A DNA stretch of 23,689 nt from a virus, in the IMG/VR virus record IMGVR_UViG_3300030333_003022, positions 1 through 23,689 of that record. One strand, 5' to 3'. Of the stretch, positions 1 through 6,283 are shown piece after piece; the stretch's first letter is position 1; each line of letters starts with the position of its first letter. Under the pieces are notes generated by a model, which was given only the letters and a program-made list of their open reading frames with translations, did not search any database and was not told the DNA's origin. A program made the translations under genes and the position numbers.

Positions 1-54
1 TATGCGCTCCTCTCCATAAACATTTTTAATTTCTACTGTTAATATTTTATTCAT
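1..54 (-). CDS. Partial small protein of unknown function (N-terminus only)
   Basis: The minus strand reads ATG at 54 and stays open to the window edge, giving the N-terminus MNKILTVEIKNVYGEERI. A run of five Gs lies just upstream of the ATG and can serve as a ribosome-binding site. The start falls one base after the stop of the 39-aa gene, so this is the fourth gene of the leftward operon that begins with the antirestriction gene. The N-terminus resembles a short conserved protein of unknown function seen in phages and plasmids (recalled, not searched). The rest of the gene lies outside the window, so no function is proposed. Confidence 0.6.
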   Translation of the reverse strand, partial: MNKILTVEIKNVYGEERI

Positions 55-55
55 T

Positions 56-175
56 TTAACCCCCAATTACATAAAAAATAAATATTATTGAAATCCATAA
101 ACTTGCTAATATAAAAGCATCAAATAAAACGCTTGCTTTTTTACTAGCTGATAATTTTAAAAAATCTTTTATCAT
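56..175 (-). CDS. 39-aa single-helix membrane protein, unknown function
   Basis: This short ORF starts with ATG at 175. That ATG shares one base with the TAA stop of the upstream 69-aa membrane protein (TAATG overlap), so translation is probably coupled. The product begins MIKDFLKLSASKK, a short basic segment, followed by a continuous hydrophobic stretch from about residue 17 to 38 with a Trp, consistent with one transmembrane helix. It ends one base before the next gene starts. TAATG junctions recur among the phage's clear structural genes, which supports a real gene. Possible roles are a holin-like partner, superinfection exclusion or membrane association of the operon products, but nothing in the sequence picks one of these. 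Confidence 0.55.
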   Translation of the reverse strand: MIKDFLKLSASKKASVLFDAFILASLWISIIFIFYVIGG

Positions 176-384
176 TAATCTAGGTCAACAGTTATTGCGA
201 TTAATAATAAAATAGCACCGTATAAATACATACCGCCAAAAATACAAGCGTTTAATGTATGTCCATATTCTAAACTTACAGCCATTGGAATAATTGAAAA
301 ACAAGTTATTAATGTTCCAATAAGTCCAAATGATATATTATAATAAGTTTTTCTTTGTTGTAGTTCTTTTCTATATTTTGACAT
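175..384 (-). CDS. 69-aa two-helix membrane protein, unknown function
   Basis: I choose the ATG at 384 (MSKYRKEL...) over the in-frame ATG at 399, because AAAGGA lies six bases upstream of 384 and the ATG at 399 would sit on top of that site. The N-terminus is basic and polar. Two hydrophobic segments follow, at about residues 16-36 and 47-66, and the protein ends in an acidic VDLD tail, so a two-helix inner-membrane protein is likely. Its leader is nearly identical to that of the ardC-like gene upstream (GAAAGGA, pyrimidine, ACACAATG), suggesting common translational control or duplication of the leader. Size and topology would fit a holin or an exclusion protein. The position, next to antirestriction and away from any visible lysin, does not decide between them. 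Confidence 0.65.
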   Translation of the reverse strand: MSKYRKELQQRKTYYNISFGLIGTLITCFSIIPMAVSLEYGHTLNACIFGGMYLYGAILLLIAITVDLD

Positions 385-423
385 TGTGTGTCCTTTCATT
401 GTTAATTATTGTTTGTGTCTTAG

Positions 424-450
424 ACTAGCCAATTTTTGACGTTGGCTAGT
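424..450. other. 9-bp perfect inverted repeat in the leftward operon
   Basis: ACTAGCCAA (424-432) and TTGGCTAGT (442-450) form a perfect 9-bp stem with a 9-base loop. It lies between the stop of the antirestriction gene (479) and the start of the 69-aa membrane protein (384). There is no U-run after it on the minus strand, so it is not a standard intrinsic terminator in the direction of transcription. It may be a weak attenuator, an mRNA processing or stability element, or a protein-binding operator. Confidence 0.45.
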
Positions 451-478
451 TTCGGATATATAATCCTCATCAGTAAGA

Positions 479-1372
479 CTAAGCGGCTTTTTTCATAGTT
501 GCCTTAGCTTGTTTGTCTAGTAAATATTTGCTTGCTTTATCTGCCGCCGCCGCCGCTTTAAAGATAATGTCGTTATTATCTTTTATTGCTTGAATCCAGT
601 TGTTAAGATATTGTGCATGGTCTTTTCTAGGCGTTTTGCTTATACCTAACTGTCCAGCTAACATTGCCGCCCCTAGTTCAGCTACAAGTTCTTCAATGGC
701 ATAGGCTTGATTACCAAATTTAGATTTTCCGTAATCTCTTTCTAAATTTTGTGCTTTACCTTTTGTCCAATGTGTTAATTCATGTAATAAAGTACAAGCG
801 TATGATTCTTTACAATTAAAATATTTAATATCTGTCATTGTAATTGTGTCGCTTGATGGGTGATAATAGCATTGTCCATTGTGAGAATAATTGACTTTTG
901 CTTTTACATCACTTGCTAATTTGTCCGCTAGCGTATCAGCTTTCCACTTGTTACCTTGTATAGTTGGTGATACGTATCCGTCAACTTGATCCGCATTAAA
1001 AACAACAAAATGTTTTAATATTGGAATAGTTTTATTAAATATTTCTTCACCTTTTTGCTCAGCGGCTATTTCTTCAGGTGTTAATTTGCGATCAATAGTT
1101 TTATAAAGAACTACTAATTTTCCTTTCTCACCTTTTCTAACAGTTCCGCCGTTTTCCTTCCATTGTTTATAAGTCCCCCATTCATGAGAACTATAATTGT
1201 ATTTTGTTTGATAAATACTTAATAATAAATGATTGATACCATTGTAAGGTTTGTTAGTTGCTTTTGACGTTGGCAACGAGCCGCCCCATGATTTATTCCA
1301 ATCTGCGCCACTTGTTTTCATTGCTTCTATTACTGTTTCAGCAACTTGTTTTCTTATATCTTGTGTTAACAT
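479..1372 (-). CDS. ardC: ArdC-type antirestriction protein with HExxH metallopeptidase domain
   Basis: This 297-aa protein matches the two-domain plan of ArdC. The N-terminal part (about residues 1-130) carries the family signature KPYNGINHLLLS (41-52) and the conserved EWGTYKQW...KGEKG block (64-84). In known ArdC proteins this region binds single-stranded DNA. The C-terminal part has the zinc-peptidase motif HELTH (197-201) and a downstream EELVAE (227-232) that can supply the third metal ligand. Plasmid ArdC homologues are known to protect incoming DNA from restriction, so an early protective role is likely here. A Lys- and Ala-rich tail closes the protein. The ATG at 1372 has AAAGGA at normal spacing. 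A strong promoter-like sequence lies 40-66 bases upstream, making this the first gene of a leftward operon. Confidence 0.88.
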   Translation of the reverse strand: MLTQDIRKQVAETVIEAMKTSGADWNKSWGGSLPTSKATNKPYNGINHLLLSIYQTKYNYSSHEWGTYKQWKENGGTVRKGEKGKLVVLYKTIDRKLTPEEIAAEQKGEEIFNKTIPILKHFVVFNADQVDGYVSPTIQGNKWKADTLADKLASDVKAKVNYSHNGQCYYHPSSDTITMTDIKYFNCKESYACTLLHELTHWTKGKAQNLERDYGKSKFGNQAYAIEELVAELGAAMLAGQLGISKTPRKDHAQYLNNWIQAIKDNNDIIFKAAAAADKASKYLLDKQAKATMKKAA

Positions 1373-1411
1373 TGTGTATCCTTTCAGTGTTTGTTTGTGT
1401 TATGGTGTTAT

Positions 1412-1438
1412 ATTATAACATATAAAATAACAAGTCAA
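1412..1438 (-). promoter_or_regulatory. Sigma70-like promoter with extended -10 for the leftward operon
   Basis: On the minus strand TTGACT (1438-1433) is followed after 15 bases by a perfect TATAAT (1417-1412), directly preceded by TGT. The TGn TATAAT arrangement is an extended -10, which tolerates a non-ideal -35 spacing. The -10 lies inside a GTTAT-ATT-ATAAC inverted repeat (1407-1419) that could bind a regulator. Predicted transcription starts about 30 bases before the antirestriction ATG. This suggests host RNA polymerase reads the operon, as expected for early genes. Confidence 0.65.
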
Positions 1439-1541
1439 CAAATAAAAGCATAAAAAAGAATATAAAATAATATTTGACCGCAATTAGCATATATGATAAG
1501 GAAATTATATAAACTGGCGGTAACTAACATATAAACACACA

Positions 1542-1570
1542 TTGACCGCTACACACGCAACCCCAACAAT
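1542..1570 (+). promoter_or_regulatory. Weak candidate rightward promoter
   Basis: TTGACC (1542-1547) is followed, after exactly 17 bases, by AACAAT (1565-1570), a 5/6 and 4/6 match to the sigma70 boxes. It points toward the small terminase gene about 200 bases downstream. The -35 lies in one of two TTGACCGC repeats. In A/T-rich DNA such matches occur by chance, and late genes may use another polymerase, so this is tentative. Confidence 0.25.
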
Positions 1571-1634
1571 GATTTATTTATTGGAACTTTTATTGGCACT
1601 ATCTTTTAAAAGCATTGAATTACCTACATTCTTA

Positions 1635-1651
1635 ACAGGCTAATAGCCTGT
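1635..1651. repeat. 17-nt palindrome (operator-like)
   Basis: ACAGGCTA, one central A, then TAGCCTGT forms a perfect 8-bp inverted repeat. It is followed by an A/T-rich stretch (TATATATAAATT). No U-run follows directly in either direction, so an operator or a packaging/recognition site is more likely than a terminator. Confidence 0.4.
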
Positions 1652-1684
1652 ATATATAAATTATTTATTGTTTTTTGTAAGCAT

Positions 1685-1739
1685 GGGGGGGTTATTTAAA
1701 CCCCACCACCCCGAATTTTTGCGGCGGCTTCGATCCGCC
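1685..1739. other. GC-rich double-hairpin island before the small terminase
   Basis: A run of seven Gs (1685-1691) begins a stem GGGGTT (1688-1693) pairing with AACCCC (1699-1704). A second stem follows, GGCGG (1723-1727) with CCGCC (1735-1739) and a CTTCGAT loop. The island is flanked by two copies of AAGCATGG (1679-1686 and 1745-1752). It stands out sharply from the surrounding A/T-rich DNA. It ends about 30 bases before the small terminase ATG, so it could be a packaging site or a structured leader. The function is inferred from position only. Confidence 0.35.
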
Positions 1740-1768
1740 CTAAAAAGCATGGAGCAAATATACACACT

Positions 1769-2191
1769 ATGTCAAAAATAAAAATGACGGAACAAATTTT
1801 ATTAGACGTTTGTAATCGTTTAGCGATAGGCGATACACTTACAGGCATTTTACGTTCTGATAAAAACAAGTTTCCAAGCAAACAAGCATTTTATAATGGT
1901 TTACGATCTAATGAAGAATGGCGTAACAAATACAATGAAGCTCGTGTTGATCAAGCACAGCATTTCTTTGATAAAATTGTAAATGAAGCCGAAGCCTTAG
2001 ATGACAAAAACTTAAATCATGCACAAGTTAATGCAAAACGTGTCAAGATAGATGCGTTAAAATGGGCAGCAGCAAGACTGTCTCCTATGGATTATGCGGA
2101 TAAACTTAATGCTAAAGTAAGTGGTACAGGACCAAATGGGGCATTGGTTGTAAAATGGGCTGATGCTGATGATAATACCAAAACTAAATGA
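1769..2191 (+). CDS. Terminase small subunit
   Basis: The 140-aa protein has an N-terminal helical region resembling the helix-turn-helix of small terminases (residues about 5-50, including LRSDKNKFPSKQAFYNGL). A central helical, charged region follows, and then the motif KIDALKWAAARLSPMDYADK (93-112), which is characteristic of small terminase proteins in many podo- and siphophages. Small terminase recognises the phage DNA and regulates the large subunit during packaging. The position two genes ahead of the large terminase agrees. The ATG at 1769 is the only reasonable early start. The nearest GGAG lies rather far upstream (about 14 bases), so initiation may be weak. Confidence 0.82.
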   Translation: MSKIKMTEQILLDVCNRLAIGDTLTGILRSDKNKFPSKQAFYNGLRSNEEWRNKYNEARVDQAQHFFDKIVNEAEALDDKNLNHAQVNAKRVKIDALKWAAARLSPMDYADKLNAKVSGTGPNGALVVKWADADDNTKTK

Positions 2192-2345
2192 AGAAGATGA
2201 AGATATACAAATTTCGTATTTTATAACTGAGCCGCCGACAGCTTTAACATTAGTAATTTCATCTTTAGATAATTCAGAACAAGCGGAAGCATTAGCAAAG
2301 GATATACAATTAGTTGTTGAACAAAGGAATAGTACAACACATTGA
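2163..2345 (+). CDS. Small acidic protein of unknown function
   Basis: A 60-aa ORF that overlaps the last 29 bases of the small terminase and ends in TGA overlapping the TTG start of the nuclease-like gene. The start may be ATG 2163 or the next in-frame ATG at 2169; neither has a clear ribosome-binding site. The first part is acidic (NEEDEDIQ). The rest (residues about 20-55, TEPPTALTLVISSL...) has an alternating hydrophobic strand-like segment and an amphipathic helix, unlike a random reading frame in this A/T-rich DNA. The tight packing on both sides supports a translated gene. I do not recognise a family. Confidence 0.55.
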   Translation: MLMIIPKLNEEDEDIQISYFITEPPTALTLVISSLDNSEQAEALAKDIQLVVEQRNSTTH

Positions 2346-2749
2346 TAAACCGTTATCCAGCAAAACAGATTGGCAGGATAGGGGAGTTGTTTATAGGATA
2401 TATTTTAGAAAAAGAGGGGTATCATACTACAATATGCGATGCGGAAGGTTTTGATATTATTGTATGGAAAAATCATTTTGTTAAAAGAATACAAGTTAAA
2501 TCAACATCTGTATTAATACGCAATCCTAAAATAAATTATTATAATTTTACTATAGGGTTAGGGGCAAATAAAAATAATTTACAAGAATATGCTTATGATA
2601 TTTTAGCATTAGTAGCTATTGATACAGAATTATGTAATTTTTACGCAGCCAATGTTCATAAAGGAAAAACAGTTAAAATAAAACCTGATTTTTTGTATGA
2701 GCCTATGGCAGCAATAAAACAATTTAATAAAATATACAAAAGGCGGTAA
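2342..2749 (+). CDS. PD-(D/E)XK nuclease-like protein between the terminase genes
   Basis: The 135-aa product starts with TTG at 2342, overlapping the previous stop, and ends one base before the large terminase ATG. It shows the classic small PD-(D/E)XK core: an N-terminal helix with Glu (GRIGELFIGYIL, E15), GFDIIVW (D38) on a strand, and IQVKST (Q51, K53) on the next strand. In this superfamily the second acidic residue of the catalytic triad is often replaced by Gln, so an active metal-dependent nuclease is plausible. Related small domains occur in Holliday-junction-resolvase-like and intron-type endonucleases. Its place between the terminase genes suggests a role in DNA maturation or resolving branches before packaging. 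A defensive or host-DNA-cutting role is also possible. Confidence 0.72.
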   Translation: MINRYPAKQIGRIGELFIGYILEKEGYHTTICDAEGFDIIVWKNHFVKRIQVKSTSVLIRNPKINYYNFTIGLGANKNNLQEYAYDILALVAIDTELCNFYAANVHKGKTVKIKPDFLYEPMAAIKQFNKIYKRR

Positions 2750-2750
2750 T

Positions 2751-4034
2751 ATGGAAATTCGGATACCATATACGCCACGAAAAGTGCAACGTGAAATACA
2801 TGATAAAATTAAGCGTTGGAATGTGGTAGTTATGCACCGTAGAGCTGGCAAAACAGTTTGGGCGGTAAATGAAATAATAAAACAAGCTTTAACGTGTCAG
2901 TTGCCAAGACCAAGAGTAGCGTATATTGGACCAACAGCTGTTCAAGCTCGGCGTGTAGCATGGGATTATTTAAAACAATATACGGCGGGAATACCACAAG
3001 TTAAGTTTAACGAAACACAATTAACAGTAGACTTACCTAATGATTCACGAATTATGTTATTGTCAAGTGAAAATGGGGAAAGTATTAGAGGATTATATTT
3101 AGACTTTGTTGTATTAGATGAGTATCAAATGCACAGTCCAAGAGTGTTTCCAGAAATTATAAGACCAGCTTTATCTGATAGAGAAGGTGGGGCGGTATTT
3201 ACAGGAACACCTAGCGGTCATAATCATTTTTTTGATATATTAGAAACTGCTCGTAGGGAAGTTACTGAAAAAAATAACAACTGGAACTATGCTATTGTAA
3301 AAGCAAGTGAAAGCGGCATACTTCCTGAAACAGAATTAAAAGCTGCTCAAGAGATGATGGCAAAAGAGCAGTATGAACAAGAGTATGAGTGTTCGTTTTC
3401 TGCGGGTGTTATGGGGGCGTACTATGCAGAAATTATTGATGAATTAGATGAAAAGGGGCGGATAGGAGATGTGCCGTATGATCCAAATGAGAAAGTCCAC
3501 ACCAGTTGGGATATAGGGGTAACAGACAGTACCAGTATAATATTTTTCCAACACATAACAGGTGGCGGAATACATATCATTGATTATTTGGAGAATACAG
3601 GAAAAGGGTTACCTTGGTACATAAAGGAACTCGAAAAGAAAAATTATTATTACGGAGACCATATAGCTCCTTGGGATATAGAAGCCAAAGAATTTGGTAC
3701 AGGACGAAGCAGAGTAGAAACAGCGTTGAATTTAGGTATTCGTTTTCGTGTATGTCCAAAATTAACAATAGCCGATGGCATACATGGTGTAAGACAAGTT
3801 TTACCACGATGTAAATTTGATAGAGAACAATGTGCAGAGTTATTAACAGCATTGCGGCAATATAGACAAGAATGGTCAGAAAGAAATCAACGATTTTTAG
3901 ATAGACCACATCATGGCTGGGAAAGCCATGCTGCTGATGCTATGCGATATTTAGCTATAGGATTGCCAAGAGATAGTGGGTTTGAAGCACCAAGTCAAAG
4001 ACAAGCAAAGACTTCTTACAATATATTTGCATGA
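2751..4034 (+). CDS. terL: Terminase large subunit (packaging ATPase and nuclease)
   Basis: The 427-aa protein has an N-terminal ATPase with Walker A HRRAGKT (29-35), Walker B VVLDE (120-124) and the coupling motif TGTP (151-154). The C-terminal RNase H-like nuclease domain has acidic residues in WDIGVTDS (D254), APWDIEAK (D309) and SHAADAMRY (D396). This protein pumps DNA through the portal into the procapsid and cuts the concatemer. Length is normal for a short large terminase. The start has AGGCGG immediately upstream, which also encodes the end of the preceding gene. The last codons overlap the start of the acetyltransferase gene (ATGA). Confidence 0.95.
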   Translation: MEIRIPYTPRKVQREIHDKIKRWNVVVMHRRAGKTVWAVNEIIKQALTCQLPRPRVAYIGPTAVQARRVAWDYLKQYTAGIPQVKFNETQLTVDLPNDSRIMLLSSENGESIRGLYLDFVVLDEYQMHSPRVFPEIIRPALSDREGGAVFTGTPSGHNHFFDILETARREVTEKNNNWNYAIVKASESGILPETELKAAQEMMAKEQYEQEYECSFSAGVMGAYYAEIIDELDEKGRIGDVPYDPNEKVHTSWDIGVTDSTSIIFFQHITGGGIHIIDYLENTGKGLPWYIKELEKKNYYYGDHIAPWDIEAKEFGTGRSRVETALNLGIRFRVCPKLTIADGIHGVRQVLPRCKFDREQCAELLTALRQYRQEWSERNQRFLDRPHHGWESHAADAMRYLAIGLPRDSGFEAPSQRQAKTSYNIFA

Positions 4035-4471
4035 TTAGAGCATTTAAAAGTTCAGATAAAGATATTTTACTGGGTATGGCGAAACGTATGCACCAAGAAT
4101 CCGAATGGTCAGTTTTGCCATTTAGCGATGAACAAGCTGGGAATATAGCGCATAAAGTCATGGGTGGGGATTATGCGTGTTTTGTTGCAGAAGATATACA
4201 AGTTGTAGGTATGATTGTAGGTTTTGTTGCACCACATTATTTTACACAAGCAACAATAGCAGCAGATTTATTATGTTATGTTACTCCTGAAAAACGTGGG
4301 GGTACTTACGGATTTAGACTTATTAAAGCATTTGAACAATGGGCGTATGAACAAGGTGCGTCTATGGTTACATTAGGAATAACGACAGGTATTAATACAG
4401 AACGTACTGCCCGTCTTTATGAAAAGTTAGGTTACAAACAATCAGGATTAATATTAAGAAAGGAACTATAG
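4031..4471 (+). CDS. GNAT-family N-acetyltransferase
   Basis: The 146-aa product is a complete single-domain GNAT. Motif A, which binds the acetyl-CoA pyrophosphate, is visible as LCYVTPEKRGGTYGFRLIKA (81-100) with the R-G-G-x-Y-G turn. Motif B follows as ERTARLYEKLGYK (124-136). The start overlaps the large terminase stop as ATGA, so the two are translationally coupled. Phage GNAT genes next to terminase and portal genes are known, but their substrates mostly are not. Candidates are a virion protein, a host protein or a small molecule. Nothing in the sequence identifies the acceptor. Confidence 0.88.
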   Translation: MIRAFKSSDKDILLGMAKRMHQESEWSVLPFSDEQAGNIAHKVMGGDYACFVAEDIQVVGMIVGFVAPHYFTQATIAADLLCYVTPEKRGGTYGFRLIKAFEQWAYEQGASMVTLGITTGINTERTARLYEKLGYKQSGLILRKEL

Positions 4472-4472
4472 T

Positions 4473-4673
4473 ATGTGTGGATTTTTAAGACCAAAAGCTC
4501 CTCCACCACCACCACCACCTCCTCCTCCTTTGCCAGAACCCGATATGGCTGATACTGAGGAAAGACAAGCAGAATTTAAGCGTAGACGTGCTTTAAGACG
4601 TAAAGGAAGAAAAAGTACGGTGCTTGGTGGTACAGGTTTGTTAGGCACAGGTAAAGAAAATACATTATTATAA
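4473..4673 (+). CDS. Small poly-proline protein preceding the portal
   Basis: A 66-aa protein starting MCGFLRPKA, followed by ten consecutive prolines (residues 10-19), then a charged helix rich in Glu and Arg (EERQAEFKRRRALRRKGR) and a Gly-rich tail (VLGGTGLLGTG). Small proteins with a proline run and a KGR(A/K)ST...GG...GL tail recur just before portal genes in many podophages (recalled from general knowledge), and are probably head-assembly or minor virion components. AAGGA lies about 10 bases upstream of the ATG. The stop overlaps the portal start (TAATG). A ten-proline run should stall ribosomes and make translation dependent on EF-P, which may tune expression of the coupled portal gene. 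Confidence 0.75.
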   Translation: MCGFLRPKAPPPPPPPPPPLPEPDMADTEERQAEFKRRRALRRKGRKSTVLGGTGLLGTGKENTLL

Positions 4674-6283
4674 TGGCAGATGTAACTTTAGCGGAACGCA
4701 CATATAGTCGAGCTAAATCTTTAAAGACAAGTCGCATTGTTTGGGACGATCATTATCAAGATTTAGCAGATTATATGTTACCTCGCAAAAATTCTATTAT
4801 TCAGAAAAAGACTTCAGGGGATAAACGTAATGACGTTATCTATGATGGTACGGCATTACAAGCAGTCGATTTATTAGCAGCATCATTACATGGTATGTTG
4901 ACAAGTCCGTCTGTGCCGTGGTTTGAATTATCTGCTGGTAGTCCTGAATTAGATGGTAATTATCAAATTAAAGAATGGTTAGAAGAAACCACAAACATTC
5001 TGCGTATGTATTTTTCACAATCTAATTTTAATATGGAAATACATGAAGCATATATTGATTTGGTAGTATTTGGTACAGCTGCAATGTATTCAGAATTTAC
5101 AGATAATAAACTACGATTTTCAACACGACATATATCGGAATTTTTTATAACAGAAGATAATCATGGACGAGTAGATAGTTTATATCGTTGGTATAATGAA
5201 CCAGCACGTATTGTCGTTCAAAGGTTTGGCTTGGAAAACATTGGTGAGAGAATTACAAAAATTTACAGTAAAGAACCTGATCAAGAAGTTCCAGTCATAC
5301 ATGCCGTTTTCCCCAGAGATGAATATGACGCTACAAAAATAGATACATTAAATAAACCTTATGAGAGTTTATTCTTAGATGGCGAAAATGGCACACTTAT
5401 AAGCCAAGGTGGTTTTGATGAATTTCCTTATGTTGTGCCAAGATTTTTAAAATCTACAGGGGAAAGTTATGGACGTTCAGTAGCTATGAACGCTTTACCT
5501 GATGTAAAAATGCTTAATTTAATGAGCAAAACTATTATTATGGCATCACAAAAACAAATAGATCCTCCATTGTTAGTACCCGATGATGGTTTTGCTTTAC
5601 CTATTCGAACAACACCAGCCAGTATAAATTTTTATAGAGCTGGTGGTAGAGACACTATTCAACCTTTAAATACCCAAGCAAATATTCCTTTAGGATTAAA
5701 TATGGAAGATCAACGGAGAGCAGCAATACGAAGTGCTTTTTTTGTTGATCAAATATTATCAGGTAGAGAACCAAATATGACAGCTACCGAAGTGTTGCAA
5801 AGAAATGAAGAACGTATGCGAGTTCTTGGTCCAGTATTAGGGCGATTAACTGATGAATTATTAAGACCATTAATTGATAGATGTTTTGCTTTATTAGATA
5901 GGGCAGGGTTAATACCACCTGCACCACAAATATTAGAAGGTCAAAATATTAATATTGAGTATGTATCTCCTATGGCAAGAGCAGCAAAATCAAGTGGTTT
6001 AAATAGCACAATGCAAGCATTACAAATGTTAATGCCATTAGCAGAAACACAACCAATTATGGATTATATTAATGGTGATGGCATAGTACGCCATGTTGTT
6101 GAAAGTTTAGGTGTACCTAGTCGAGTTATACGTAGTGATGCTGAAGTACGTAAAATGCGTAAAGAACGTGCAGAACAACAAGCAGAAATGGAAGAAAAAC
6201 AACAATTACAAGAAGATGTTTATACAGCTGCACAAGCAGGACAAGCAATGACGAATGTAAGTAATGCAACAACAAAAGAATAA
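4673..6283 (+). CDS. Portal (head-to-tail connector) protein, T7 gp8-like
   Basis: The 536-aa product matches the podovirus head-tail connector family: an N-terminal LAERTYSRAKSLKTSR...WDDHYQDLADYMLPRK block (residues 5-38), a central NLMSKTIIMASQKQIDPPLL region (near 281-300) and a long Glu/Gln-rich helix near the C-terminus. T7 gp8 is the same length (536 aa). The protein forms the dodecameric ring through which DNA enters and leaves the head and to which the tail tube attaches. ATG 4673 shares one base with the preceding stop, so translation is probably coupled. The last 20 bases overlap the next gene. Confidence 0.95.
   Translation: MADVTLAERTYSRAKSLKTSRIVWDDHYQDLADYMLPRKNSIIQKKTSGDKRNDVIYDGTALQAVDLLAASLHGMLTSPSVPWFELSAGSPELDGNYQIKEWLEETTNILRMYFSQSNFNMEIHEAYIDLVVFGTAAMYSEFTDNKLRFSTRHISEFFITEDNHGRVDSLYRWYNEPARIVVQRFGLENIGERITKIYSKEPDQEVPVIHAVFPRDEYDATKIDTLNKPYESLFLDGENGTLISQGGFDEFPYVVPRFLKSTGESYGRSVAMNALPDVKMLNLMSKTIIMASQKQIDPPLLVPDDGFALPIRTTPASINFYRAGGRDTIQPLNTQANIPLGLNMEDQRRAAIRSAFFVDQILSGREPNMTATEVLQRNEERMRVLGPVLGRLTDELLRPLIDRCFALLDRAGLIPPAPQILEGQNINIEYVSPMARAAKSSGLNSTMQALQMLMPLAETQPIMDYINGDGIVRHVVESLGVPSRVIRSDAEVRKMRKERAEQQAEMEEKQQLQEDVYTAAQAGQAMTNVSNATTKE

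Larger units (their letters stand above)
1373..1768. other. Divergent non-coding region with promoters, repeats and GC-rich hairpins
   Basis: No convincing gene lies in these ~395 bases between the leftward antirestriction operon and the rightward packaging genes. Visible content is a leftward promoter near 1412-1438, and two direct copies each of TTGACCGC (1474-1481, 1542-1549) and AACATATAAA (1417-1426, 1526-1535). There is also a 17-nt palindrome at 1635-1651 and a GC-rich hairpin island at 1685-1739. The region probably drives transcription in both directions. Its place immediately upstream of the small terminase also makes it a candidate for the packaging recognition site. Confidence 0.6.

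Noticed and set aside
175-399. Alternative upstream start at 399 for the 69-aa membrane protein
   Set aside because: The ATG at 399 lies on the ribosome-binding region of the ATG at 384, and the leader match with ardC points to 384.
1721-1745. tRNA T-arm-like sequence (GGCGG, TTCGATC, CGCC) suggesting a tRNA fragment or attP site
   Set aside because: The 5-bp stem is out of register with a TTCRANY loop by one base, no acceptor, anticodon or D-arm is present nearby, and no integrase gene is visible.
1696-1881. Minus-strand 61-aa ORF over the terS start
   Set aside because: It covers the GC-rich island and the terS 5' end, lacks a ribosome-binding site and shows no protein-like features.
4466-4648. 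Poly-glycine minus-strand ORF
   Set aside because: It is the complement of the poly-proline codons of the small pre-portal gene and has no independent support.
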